A DNA stretch of 64,000 nt from CAXBOO01 sp963977425 (GTDB lineage: Bacteria; Bacteroidota; Bacteroidia; Flavobacteriales_D; Luteibaculaceae), in contig CAXBOO010000007.1 of assembly GCA_963977425.1 (NCBI GenBank), positions 1 to 64,000 of the forward strand. The letters run 5' to 3'. Position 1 is the first letter of the stretch. Each line of letters opens with the position of its first letter. Below are positions 8,861 to 16,441 of this stretch, piece by piece. The position numbers and the translations under genes were made by a program. The notes below the pieces were generated by a model. The model saw nothing but the letters and a program-made list of their open reading frames with translations. It was not told the origin of the DNA and did not search any database.

Positions 8861-9652
8861 ATGAAAAACACCTTTTTAGCTTTAGCTCTTTCTGCCGCTT
8901 TTATTGGCTGTGAAAAACCAAATAGATCGCCTATTATTAAAGACATGAAGCTCAACGACACAGAGCTTGGTGCTGAAGTAAATGTAGGTCAGACTGTAAC
9001 GGTAAGTGTAGTGGCTGAAGATGATAACGATTTAGCTCGTTACCAAGTTAATTTGGCAAAAGGTGCTGTAAACGAAGCTTCGCCAGTTACCCATTCTAAA
9101 GATTATACTTATGGAAATGGTGATAACATATCTGGTACAAGTAAAACATTTAGCATCCCTGTTGCTATTCCATTTACAGCTTCGCCCGGAGCATATAACA
9201 TCAGTTTAGAAGTAAAAGATGGCGACGGTAAATCAAGTGTAGTAAAATCGCAAACACTTAATGTTGTTAATCCAGACAATTCAATCAGTATAGATATAGA
9301 ATCATCTAACCCTGGACCTTCTTCAGCAAACACAAACATTATATTCACAAGTGGGGCAAAGTCTATCACCATATATGGAGAAATAAACTCTGTAATTGAT
9401 ATTGCATCTGTTAAGTTCTTTTTAGCTGGAGATAACTACACCATGATAGAAAAAACTTTCGACTTCCCTGCTTCGGATAACTTCACTATTGATTTTGAGG
9501 ATATTATTGATGAAGGATTTTCAACTCAATACAAACCGCTTATTCCAGCAAATGTAAACTTAGGGCAGCAACTAGAATTTATCATTACTGCTGTAGATGC
9601 AAATGGTACTATTGCTAGTAAAGCTTACGGCATTTACATCACAACAAACTAA
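8861..9652 (+). CDS. Predicted lipoprotein with beta-sandwich domains
   Basis: A 263-residue protein with a type II signal: MKNTFLALALSAAFIGC, lipobox FIGC with the acylated cysteine at 17. The mature part appears to hold two beta-sandwich domains. The first (about 23-135) resembles the DUF4625 type of Bacteroidota lipoproteins, with DDNDLARYQVNL and LEVKDGDGKSS. The second (about 140-263) is a related, less conserved sandwich with DANGTIASKAYGIYI at its end. No catalytic residues are visible. A role in envelope binding or scaffolding is plausible but unproven. DUF4625 is a recognition by eye. Confidence 0.65.
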   Translation: MKNTFLALALSAAFIGCEKPNRSPIIKDMKLNDTELGAEVNVGQTVTVSVVAEDDNDLARYQVNLAKGAVNEASPVTHSKDYTYGNGDNISGTSKTFSIPVAIPFTASPGAYNISLEVKDGDGKSSVVKSQTLNVVNPDNSISIDIESSNPGPSSANTNIIFTSGAKSITIYGEINSVIDIASVKFFLAGDNYTMIEKTFDFPASDNFTIDFEDIIDEGFSTQYKPLIPANVNLGQQLEFIITAVDANGTIASKAYGIYITTN

Positions 9653-9654
9653 CT

Positions 9655-10161
9655 TTGTTGAACAACAATACCTTATACCCTCTACTGGTAAACGAAATTA
9701 AAGTTCGGCTACTAGATGAGGGTATTTTTCGTTTACGCCAATGCACAAAAGATTTGTCGTTATCGGCTATAAATCATCAATGGAACGGCAATACCCTTAG
9801 CGTAGCACAAAGCATTATACACCTTAATGGAAATGTTAGGCAATGGCTATTCGAACATTTACTAGGACAAGCAAACACTAGGCAACGTTCTAAAGAATTT
9901 TCACATTCAGCCAATACAAAAGAAGAACTTTTGGCCGTTTTGAATCGTTTAGAAAAAGACATAAACGCTTCTCTCCCACTTCTACTGAAGCTTGACCCCT
10001 ATAAAAACATTAACATTCAAGGGATAGAAAACACAACGGTTTCTGCCATTGTACACGTTATAGAACACTTTTCTTATCATACTGGACAAGTGGCATTACT
10101 CACTAAGCTTGCGGTTAACAAAGACTTAGGTTTTTATTCAGATTTTAAAGATTTAGAATAA
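9655..10161 (+). CDS. DinB-superfamily (DUF1572-like) protein
   Basis: A 168-residue four-helix-bundle protein of the DinB/YfiT superfamily. Candidate metal ligands are the histidine in SIIHLNGNVRQWL (about residue 54) and the pair in HVIEHFSYHTGQV (about 140-150), the usual three-His arrangement. Members are often thiol-dependent transferases or unknown; the DUF1572 branch has no fixed function. Bacillithiol is likely made here (bshC at 24 kb), so a bacillithiol-S-transferase role is conceivable but speculative. The start is TTG (9655, or the adjacent TTG at 9658), 2 bp after the lipoprotein stop. Its last 28 bp overlap the opposite-strand gene. Confidence 0.75.
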   Translation: MLNNNTLYPLLVNEIKVRLLDEGIFRLRQCTKDLSLSAINHQWNGNTLSVAQSIIHLNGNVRQWLFEHLLGQANTRQRSKEFSHSANTKEELLAVLNRLEKDINASLPLLLKLDPYKNINIQGIENTTVSAIVHVIEHFSYHTGQVALLTKLAVNKDLGFYSDFKDLE

Positions 10162-10760
10162 TCCAAACCAGCTGTGAAGACATTCATTTCTTTACTTACA
10201 GGATTACCCGAACTGCGTCTAAAGCTTACAATTTGACCTGTATGGTAAATAGCATCGGATAGTTGTCCATTCAAGAAATTCCAAAACGGATATTCCTTTT
10301 TCCTATCTACAAAAGCAAATACAACCTTGATGTTGGCAATATCAGAATCGGTCATCGCCTTAAATTTTCGTGAAGCTTGATGAATACTTTTTAAAGTCAG
10401 TTGCCTTAACTCTGTATATTCCATATTACCAACAGCCACTCTAGGTCGATTAAACTCTTGACCTTCTGCGAGCAGCAAAGCGTCCACGGCCAATTCATAG
10501 ATATGTTTCAAGGTTTCAATAACGCTTTTACCATCGTTGCCAGGAGCATAATTAAGGTCAACTTGACGTAAATCTTTACTTGCCCAATGATATCTGTATC
10601 CCAATCCATCCAACATTCTACTCACAACACCCCCCATGGAGTATGTTTCTGGATAGGATTCGATTGTTCGATAAGGAGCTTCAGTAGTTTGTGACATGAT
10701 GTGAATATTGAACAATAAAGATGCCGTTAATACCAATATTAATTTGATGTATTGAATCAT
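10134..10760 (-). CDS. Exported DinB-fold protein
   Basis: A 208-residue protein with an N-terminal signal (hydrophobic residues 6-22, ending near IMSQ). The body looks like a DinB helical bundle: a long middle helix (SVIETLKHIYELAVDALLLA), and a C-terminal SDAIYHTGQIVSFRR that matches the DinB His-x-Gly-Gln helix. Only this last histidine is obvious as a ligand. Its 3' end overlaps the plus-strand DinB gene by 28 bp, tail to tail. Function unknown; export to the periplasm is inferred from the signal. Confidence 0.7.
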   Translation of the reverse strand: MIQYIKLILVLTASLLFNIHIMSQTTEAPYRTIESYPETYSMGGVVSRMLDGLGYRYHWASKDLRQVDLNYAPGNDGKSVIETLKHIYELAVDALLLAEGQEFNRPRVAVGNMEYTELRQLTLKSIHQASRKFKAMTDSDIANIKVVFAFVDRKKEYPFWNFLNGQLSDAIYHTGQIVSFRRSSGNPVSKEMNVFTAGLDYSKSLKSE

Positions 10761-10813
10761 TTATTGCATTTATATTTTATTCGGATTTCGAGGAATATAC
10801 AAGACAACTTCTA

Positions 10814-11557
10814 TTACAATTCGTACTTCTCTTTTACAAAAGCAAACCAAGCTTGAGTAAATTCTTCTTCGTTCATTTCCAAAGTGCTCTCAATGTCTCC
10901 ATTGTTGGCTATTAATTTATTCAATATAGATTCTCCGTACGTTGCCACCAAATATTCTGAAACTACGTAGCCTACTTCGTACATATACATATTTGTAAAT
11001 TGGTTCAAATCGTTTATAGAAGGCGGGGTTTGTTCTAATAGATATCCTAAGAATTTAGGATTAATTAATTGATTTGATTTGTATTGAGCTACTGATTCCC
11101 ACAACCAACGAGGATTGTTAGCAAACTCAGGATTGATGTTCAAGGACACACAATGGACAAATTCGTGAATGGTGTTTTTCACCATATTCTGGAATTCTAA
11201 ACCTTCATGATTGGGAGACAACATATGAATCTCTGAAACACTGATGGCTAAACCAATGGCAAAATCAGTTAAATTGGGTTCTACCTCTTTTACCGCTTCT
11301 CTTAAATCTTCAATCTTGCTGTAAAAATTAACGTAAACCATCGGCATATCAGATGACTGTAGACTTGTGACAATTGCATCGTAATGATTTTCCAAGCTGT
11401 CTGCTACTTCACCAATATTTGCAGAATCCAACTCCGTAAAATGAATGGTAAAATGCTCCGTTTTAAGAATATTATTTTTTTCTGCTTTCACAGGACTTGC
11501 ATTGTTACAAGCCATAAACAGAACTGAAATCGTTAGAATACAAATGATGTTTCGCAT
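10814..11557 (-). CDS. Gluzincin-type metallopeptidase lipoprotein
   Basis: A 247-residue lipoprotein: signal with lipobox FMAC, acylated Cys at 17. HEFVH at about residues 129-133 is a zinc-binding HExxH. WLWESVAQY, about 27 residues later, supplies the third ligand (Glu) in the order HExxH...E typical of gluzincins such as the peptidase MA-like families. The N-terminal half (TEHFTIHF, with predicted alternating strands and helices) resembles the region that precedes the catalytic helix in these families. It is probably an envelope-anchored zinc peptidase; the substrate is unknown. No partner gene is adjacent; the repeat island lies upstream. Confidence 0.72.
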   Translation of the reverse strand: MRNIICILTISVLFMACNNASPVKAEKNNILKTEHFTIHFTELDSANIGEVADSLENHYDAIVTSLQSSDMPMVYVNFYSKIEDLREAVKEVEPNLTDFAIGLAISVSEIHMLSPNHEGLEFQNMVKNTIHEFVHCVSLNINPEFANNPRWLWESVAQYKSNQLINPKFLGYLLEQTPPSINDLNQFTNMYMYEVGYVVSEYLVATYGESILNKLIANNGDIESTLEMNEEEFTQAWFAFVKEKYEL

Positions 11558-11624
11558 TTTGTAAACATAAGAAGTATTCGTAATTCTATTGACTTAAGAA
11601 ACTATCCCAATCAAACCTTACATC

Positions 11625-11922
11625 ATTCCCTTGAAAAAGGGAATCTTTAAAAGCCTAAAATGCCATATCATAACGTAAACAGTCATCCTATTGAGATTCC
11701 CTCCCGATAGCAATCAGGACAAGTTGGGAATAAGCTAGCTCCCTAATCAAACTTTGCATCATTCCCTTGAAAAAGGGAATCTCAAAAAATCTAAAATGCT
11801 AAATCAAAATATAAGCAGTCATCCTATTCATTGAGATTCCCACTCGATAGCATTCAGGACGAGTTGGGAATGATGTAACACTTAAAAACAAAATTTTCAT
11901 CCATTCCCGTAAAAACGGGAAT
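11625..11922. repeat. Left part of dRS3-like hairpin repeat array
   Basis: Two kinds of unit alternate. Unit A is 20 bp, ATTCCC-N8-GGGAAT: A1 11625-11644, A2 11761-11780, A3 11903-11922. Unit B is 36 bp, ATTCC at the left and GGGAAT at the right, around an inner CCCGAT/ATCGGG-like hairpin: B1 11696-11731, B2 11836-11871. The A-to-A period is 136-142 bp. Spacers between units are also alike: 51-55 nt from A to B and 29-31 nt from B to A. I see no open reading frame in it. The form of unit A equals the neisserial dRS3 consensus. Confidence 0.9.
11903..11922. repeat. Palindrome at the 3' end of the GIY-YIG gene
   Basis: ATTCCCGTAAAAACGGGAAT, an 8-bp stem (ATTCCCGT/ACGGGAAT) with a 4-nt loop, 8 bp beyond the stop codon of the GIY-YIG gene. 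Together with its partner at 12249-12268 it brackets that gene. These two and the unit at 12364 share the ATTCCCGT stem. The other five units have ATTCCCTT. Confidence 0.9.
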
Positions 11923-11930
11923 CTAATACC

Positions 11931-12233
11931 TTACCAATCAGACGCTAAATCATTCCACTCAGGATTATCTGAATTTATAAGCTCTTCTTTCCATTCTCTA
12001 TTCCACTTCTTTAACTGTCTTTCCCTTTTAAAAGCTTCATTATAGGATGCATAAGTTTCAAAATACGCCAAATGAATTAAGTTGTATTTCGAAGTGAAAT
12101 CTGAACCAAAACCTTGTTTGTGTTGAAGAATACGCTTACTTAAATCTTTAGTAGACCCAATATACAAGGTGGTTTTATTCTTGTTGGTTAGAATGTAAAC
12201 ATAGTATTGATGCGTAGAAGTCACTATGTACAA
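11931..12233 (-). CDS. GIY-YIG endonuclease domain protein
   Basis: A 100-residue single-domain GIY-YIG nuclease of the URI/UPF0213-like group. The motif appears as YYVYIL...LYIGST (residues about 10-27). Arg in LSKRILQHK and Glu in EAFKRERQLKKW are the expected catalytic and metal residues. The C-terminal NPEWNDLASDW is typical of this group. The start is TTG at 12233; GTG at 12224 is an alternative. No partner gene is present. It is tightly bracketed by two ATTCCCGT palindromes, 8 bp past the stop and 15 bp before the start. It stands alone inside the hairpin-repeat island, so it is a candidate for the enzyme that moves or processes those repeats. Confidence 0.85.
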   Translation of the reverse strand: MYIVTSTHQYYVYILTNKNKTTLYIGSTKDLSKRILQHKQGFGSDFTSKYNLIHLAYFETYASYNEAFKRERQLKKWNREWKEELINSDNPEWNDLASDW

Positions 12234-12248
12234 TTTAGTGAAAATGAG

Positions 12249-12268
12249 ATTCCCGTGTACACGGGAAT
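12249..12268. repeat. Perfect palindrome at the 5' end of the GIY-YIG gene
   Basis: ATTCCCGTGTACACGGGAAT is a perfect 20-bp palindrome with no loop. It fits ATTCCC-N8-GGGAAT and lies 15 bp upstream of the GIY-YIG start codon. It could extrude as a cruciform or fold in the transcript. Confidence 0.9.
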
Positions 12269-12363
12269 GATGTTACTCTACCAACACATTTATCTCCTTG
12301 CCCTTAAAAACAGATTCTAAAGTTGGTAAGAAACTAAGTACAACCCAAACACAATCTATTTTC

Positions 12364-12796
12364 ATTCCCGTGAAAACGGGAATCCCCTTAAACTAGAATT
12401 AATAATTTATACGTATTTGCTCTTCAATTACAGATTCCCTCCCGATAGCAATCGGGACGAGTTGGGAATAAGCTAGCTCCCCAATCAAACCTTACATCAT
12501 TCCCTTGAAAAAGGGAATCTTTAAAAGCATAAAATGCCATATCATAACGTAAACTATTATCATTTTCAAATGAATTTCCCTCTCGATAGCAATCAGGACA
12601 AGTTGGGAATTAGCTAGCTCCCTAATCAAACTTTGTATCATTCCCTTGAAAAAGAGAATCTCTAAAAGCCTAAAAATGCCATATCAAAACATAAACAGTC
12701 ATCCTATTGAGATTCCCTCCCGATAGCAATCGGGACGTGTTGGGAATGAATCGAGAAACTGGTTTAGCGTATCGTCATTCCCTTGAAAAAGGGAAT
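12364..12796. repeat. Right part of dRS3-like hairpin repeat array
   Basis: Continues the A/B alternation after the GIY-YIG gene. A units: A5 12364-12383, A6 12499-12518, A7 12640-12659, A8 12777-12796. B units: B3 12434-12469, B4 12574-12610 (degenerate left end), B5 12712-12747. Three B-to-A spacers here (B3-A6, B4-A7, B5-A8) are exactly 29 nt, although the B5-A8 spacer is unrelated in sequence to the others. A7 has one stem mismatch (GAGAAT). Nothing coding is seen. The 95 bp between A4 and A5 (12269-12363) show no recognisable feature. Confidence 0.9.
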
Positions 12797-12810
12797 CTTT
12801 AAACAAAAAA

Positions 12811-12839
12811 AAATCCCTTGTCTTATTGACAAGGGATTT
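12811..12839 (-). terminator. Intrinsic terminator downstream of icmF
   Basis: AAATCCCTTGTC, loop TTATT, GACAAGGGATTT: a perfect 12-bp stem. On the minus strand it is followed by a run of T (the A-run at 12804-12813). It is the first strong intrinsic terminator downstream of icmF on that strand. It may also shield the array from icmF read-through. Confidence 0.75.
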
Positions 12840-12867
12840 CTAATATTCTACATCCCAAAAGGTCGGA

Positions 12868-12967
12868 ATAAGCGATTCACGCAGAATTCCTGCTGAATTA
12901 TAGTTCTATCAGATCCCGATTTACATCGGGATAAGCGATTCACGCCAATCCCGCAAACCGGGATTGG
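12868..12967. repeat. Second repeat family with hairpins next to icmF stop
   Basis: The 15-mer ATAAGCGATTCACGC occurs at 12868-12882 and 12931-12945, 63 bp apart. Between and after them lie two clean hairpins: ATCCCGAT-TTAC-ATCGGGAT (12913-12932) and CCAATCCCG-CAAAC-CGGGATTGG (12945-12967), the latter 9 bp from the icmF stop. Neither is followed by a T-run on the minus strand, so they do not look like terminators. They are distinct in sequence from the ATTCCC units, although both families use CCCGAT stems. Confidence 0.75.
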
Positions 12968-12976
12968 GTTCTCTGC

Positions 12977-15900
12977 TTACATATTCCTTCTGTACTGTCC
13001 ACCTACTTCAAATAAAGCATCGGTGATTTGACCCAATGAACAATATTTTGAAGCTTCCATCAATAAAGCAAAAACGTTTTCGTTTTGCACTGCTGCGTGT
13101 TGCAGTTTTTCAATTTCAGCTTGTACTTTTTCTTCGTTGCCCGTATGCAAGGCTTTCAACATATTGATTTGGTACTGCTTTTCTTCCTCCGTTGCACGTA
13201 TCACTTCTTTTGGTGCTACTGTTGGCGAACCTTTTGAACTCAAGAAGGTATTTACCCCAATAATTGGGAATTCTCCATTGTGCTTTAAAGTCTCGTAATA
13301 CAACGATTCTTCTTGAATTTTAGAACGTTGATACATAGTCTCCATAGCACCAAGAACTCCTCCACGCTCGGTAATTCTATCGAACTCGGTTAAGACCGCT
13401 TCTTCCACCAAATCGGTTAATTCTTCAATAATGAAAGAACCTTGAATCGGGTTTTCGTTTTTCGCTAATCCTAACTCACGGTTGATGATCAACTGAATCG
13501 CCATTGCTCTACGTACCGACTCTTCTGTTGGCGTTGTAATCGCCTCATCGTAAGCGTTGGTATGCAGTGAATTACAGTTATCGTAAATAGCATACAAAGC
13601 TTGTAGCGTTGTACGAATATCGTTGAAATCAATCTCTTGGGCGTGCAATGAACGACCAGAAGTTTGAATGTGGTATTTCAACATTTGCGCACGAGGATTG
13701 GCTCCGTATTTTTTAGCCAATGCTTTTGCCCAAATTCTACGTGCCACACGGCCTATTACTGCGTATTCAGGATCGATACCATTCGAAAAGAAGAACGATA
13801 AGTTTGGTCCAAATGCATTGATGTCCATTCCACGGCTTAAGTAGTATTCTACATAAGTGAAACCGTTGGCTAAAGTCAATGCTAATTGTGTGATAGGATT
13901 TGCTCCTGCTTCAGCAATGTGATAACCTGAAATGGATACCGAGTAGAAGTTACGTACCGCATTATCAATGAAATACTCTTGTACATCTCCCATCAAACGC
14001 AAGGCAAATTCTGTAGAGAAAATACAGGTGTTTTGAGCTTGATCTTCTTTTAATATATCGGCTTGAACCGTACCTCTAACCTTCGTTAAAGTTTCAATTT
14101 TTATTTTATTGTAAACCTCTGCGGGAAGTACTTGATCTCCGGTAACACCCAAAAGCATTAAACCTAATCCATCGTTACCTTCTGGCAATGGACCTTGGTA
14201 AGCAGGACGTTCTGTTCCTTTGGCTTTATAAATAGCTGCTATTTTTGCTTCTACTTCTTTTTCTAAGCCGTTTTCTTTGATGTATTTCTCACAGTTCTGA
14301 TCGATGGCTGCGTTCATAAAGAAACCAAGCAACATTGGTGCTGGTCCGTTTATGGTCATCGAAACCGATGTCATTGCATGCGACAAATCGAAACCTGAAT
14401 ACAGTTTTTTGGCATCGTCCAAGCAGCAAATACTTACTCCTGAGTTACCGATTTTCCCGTAAATATCAGGACGTAAATCGGGGTCGTTACCATATAGTGT
14501 TACCGAGTCAAACGCTGTAGACAAACGCTTAGCTGGCATTCCTAAACTAACGTAGTGAAAACGACGGTTGGTACGCTCTGGCCCACCTTCTCCGGCAAAC
14601 ATACGTGTAGGATCTTCTCCCTCACGTTTGAAAGGAAATAGTCCTGCCGTATAAGGAAATTCTCCAGGAACGTTTTCTTGTAAACTCCATCGCAATACAT
14701 CTCCCCAACCTTTGTATTTAGGCAAAGAAACTTTAGGTATTTGCGAATGTGACAAACTCTCAGTATGCGTTTGAATCGACAATTCTTTATCGCGCACCTT
14801 GAATTTGTAAACTGGGTCTTTGTATTTTTTTACTTTTTCTTCCCACTGCTCTATAACAAGCATATTCTTAGGGTCGAAATCAAGCTTCAATCTATCGTAA
14901 GTGGCTTCCAATACTTTTTTAACATCGGCTTCTTCATCTCCAATAGTTTCAATAGTACGTCTTACGGCATCTAGCTTATCAGCAATAACAACTTGTTCGT
15001 TTACCCACTTATCGTAAGCACGGTTGTTCTCAGAAATCTCACTTAGGTAACGCGTACGTGCTGGTGGAATCACGAATATCTTTTCAGACATTTCGTCGGT
15101 TACTGTAAAAGTAGAGACCAATTCAGATTTGGTTTTCTCAACCAACTTATCCATTATAACCTTATATAAGGTATTCATTCCTGGGTCGTTGAACTGAGAA
15201 GCTATGGTACCATAAACCGGTACTTCTTCGTCTGGAATTTCGAATTGATTGTGGTTTCTTCTGTACTGTTTTTTTACATCGCGAACGGCATCCAATGCAC
15301 CGCGTTTATCGAATTTGTTCAGTGCAATGATGTCGGCAAAATCCAACATGTCAATTTTCTCTAACTGTGTAGCGGCACCAAATTCTGGTGTCATTACGTA
15401 TAAAGAAACATCAGAGTGATCCATTATTTCAGTATCGCTTTGACCAATACCAGACGTTTCTAGTATGATTAAATCGTACTCTGCTGCTTTTAGAATTTGA
15501 AGCGCTTCGGCAACATGTTTGCTCAAGGCTAAGTTACTCTGACGAGTAGCCAACGAACGCATGTATACACGATTGTTTTTAATCGCATTCATTCTAATTC
15601 TATCGCCTAATAAAGCTCCACCTGTTTTACGTTTTGATGGATCAACAGAAACTATAGCGATGTCTTTGTCTTCAAAGTCGATTAAGAAACGGCGAACCAA
15701 TTCATCAACTAAAGACGATTTACCAGCACCACCAGTACCCGTAATACCCAATATTGGAGTATCCACAGTTTTGGCCATATCATGAACAACATCCATGATT
15801 TTCTTAGTTTCTTCAGGGAAATTTTCAGCAGCTGAAATCAATTTTGCAATTGATTTCACGTCTTTGCTTTTCAGATTTTCTACCTCATTGGTAATGCCTG

Positions 15901-16345
15901 TTCCAGTAGCAAAATCACATTTTTCAACCATGTCATTTATCATTCCCTGCAAGCCCATAGTTCGGCCATCGTCTGGATGATAAATTCTTGTAATTCCGTA
16001 AGCGTGTAATTCAGCTATCTCTTCTGGAAGGATGGTTCCACCTCCACCTGCAAAAATTCTAATGTGTTCGCAACCTCTTTCTTTAAGCAGGTCGTACATG
16101 TACTTTAAATACTCCACGTGCCCACCTTGATAAGAGGTCATAGCAATAGCATTGGCATCTTCTTCGATGGCACAATTCACTACTTCTTCCACACTTCTAT
16201 CGTGTCCAAGGTGAATCACCTCACATCCAGTAGACTGGATGATGCGACGCATGATATTTATGGCTGCATCGTGCCCATCAAAAAGCGACGCTGCAGTAAC
16301 TATTCTAATCTTATTCGTTGGCTTATATACCGGTATTGTTTCCAT
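12977..16345 (-). CDS. icmF: Fused isobutyryl-CoA mutase IcmF
   Basis: A 1122-residue adenosylcobalamin enzyme that joins three modules. The B12-binding domain is at about 12-140 (SLFDGHDAAINIM with the lower-ligand His, then GGGG). The MeaI-type G-protein chaperone is at about 195-420 (P-loop GTGGAGKSS, NKFDKRGA). The acyl-CoA mutase barrel is at about 540-1122. Substrate residues point to isobutyryl-CoA rather than methylmalonyl-CoA: Phe in NRRFHYVS (about 596) where methylmalonyl-CoA mutase has Tyr, and Gln in DQAQNTCIFS (about 770) where it has the carboxylate-binding Arg. It interconverts isobutyryl- and n-butyryl-CoA; related branched acyl-CoAs are possible. No mutA/mutB pair is in the window. 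Full-length, ATG start. Confidence 0.9.
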   Translation of the reverse strand: METIPVYKPTNKIRIVTAASLFDGHDAAINIMRRIIQSTGCEVIHLGHDRSVEEVVNCAIEEDANAIAMTSYQGGHVEYLKYMYDLLKERGCEHIRIFAGGGGTILPEEIAELHAYGITRIYHPDDGRTMGLQGMINDMVEKCDFATGTGITNEVENLKSKDVKSIAKLISAAENFPEETKKIMDVVHDMAKTVDTPILGITGTGGAGKSSLVDELVRRFLIDFEDKDIAIVSVDPSKRKTGGALLGDRIRMNAIKNNRVYMRSLATRQSNLALSKHVAEALQILKAAEYDLIILETSGIGQSDTEIMDHSDVSLYVMTPEFGAATQLEKIDMLDFADIIALNKFDKRGALDAVRDVKKQYRRNHNQFEIPDEEVPVYGTIASQFNDPGMNTLYKVIMDKLVEKTKSELVSTFTVTDEMSEKIFVIPPARTRYLSEISENNRAYDKWVNEQVVIADKLDAVRRTIETIGDEEADVKKVLEATYDRLKLDFDPKNMLVIEQWEEKVKKYKDPVYKFKVRDKELSIQTHTESLSHSQIPKVSLPKYKGWGDVLRWSLQENVPGEFPYTAGLFPFKREGEDPTRMFAGEGGPERTNRRFHYVSLGMPAKRLSTAFDSVTLYGNDPDLRPDIYGKIGNSGVSICCLDDAKKLYSGFDLSHAMTSVSMTINGPAPMLLGFFMNAAIDQNCEKYIKENGLEKEVEAKIAAIYKAKGTERPAYQGPLPEGNDGLGLMLLGVTGDQVLPAEVYNKIKIETLTKVRGTVQADILKEDQAQNTCIFSTEFALRLMGDVQEYFIDNAVRNFYSVSISGYHIAEAGANPITQLALTLANGFTYVEYYLSRGMDINAFGPNLSFFFSNGIDPEYAVIGRVARRIWAKALAKKYGANPRAQMLKYHIQTSGRSLHAQEIDFNDIRTTLQALYAIYDNCNSLHTNAYDEAITTPTEESVRRAMAIQLIINRELGLAKNENPIQGSFIIEELTDLVEEAVLTEFDRITERGGVLGAMETMYQRSKIQEESLYYETLKHNGEFPIIGVNTFLSSKGSPTVAPKEVIRATEEEKQYQINMLKALHTGNEEKVQAEIEKLQHAAVQNENVFALLMEASKYCSLGQITDALFEVGGQYRRNM

Positions 16346-16367
16346 AGTAAGTAAGATACTTAAGTGG

Positions 16368-16375
16368 CAAATATA
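16368..16375 (-). promoter_or_regulatory. -7 element upstream of icmF
   Basis: Minus-strand TATATTTG matches TAnnTTTG. Twenty bases upstream is TTA in place of TTG. The box lies 22 bp before the icmF ATG. Confidence 0.4.
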
Positions 16376-16441
16376 AGCGCAAAGTCTTAACCTACTAAAG
16401 CTGATGAAAAGTCTGTAATAACTGACTGTTTACTAGAGTAT

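Noticed and set aside
11625..12796. CRISPR-like regular repeats
   Set aside because: The repeats are palindromic and alternate between two types, most spacers are similar to one another rather than unique, and there are no cas genes. A mobile or structural repeat array fits better.
12945..12967. Hairpin just after icmF as its terminator
   Set aside because: No T-run follows on the minus strand; the stem at 12811-12839 with a T-run is a better terminator.
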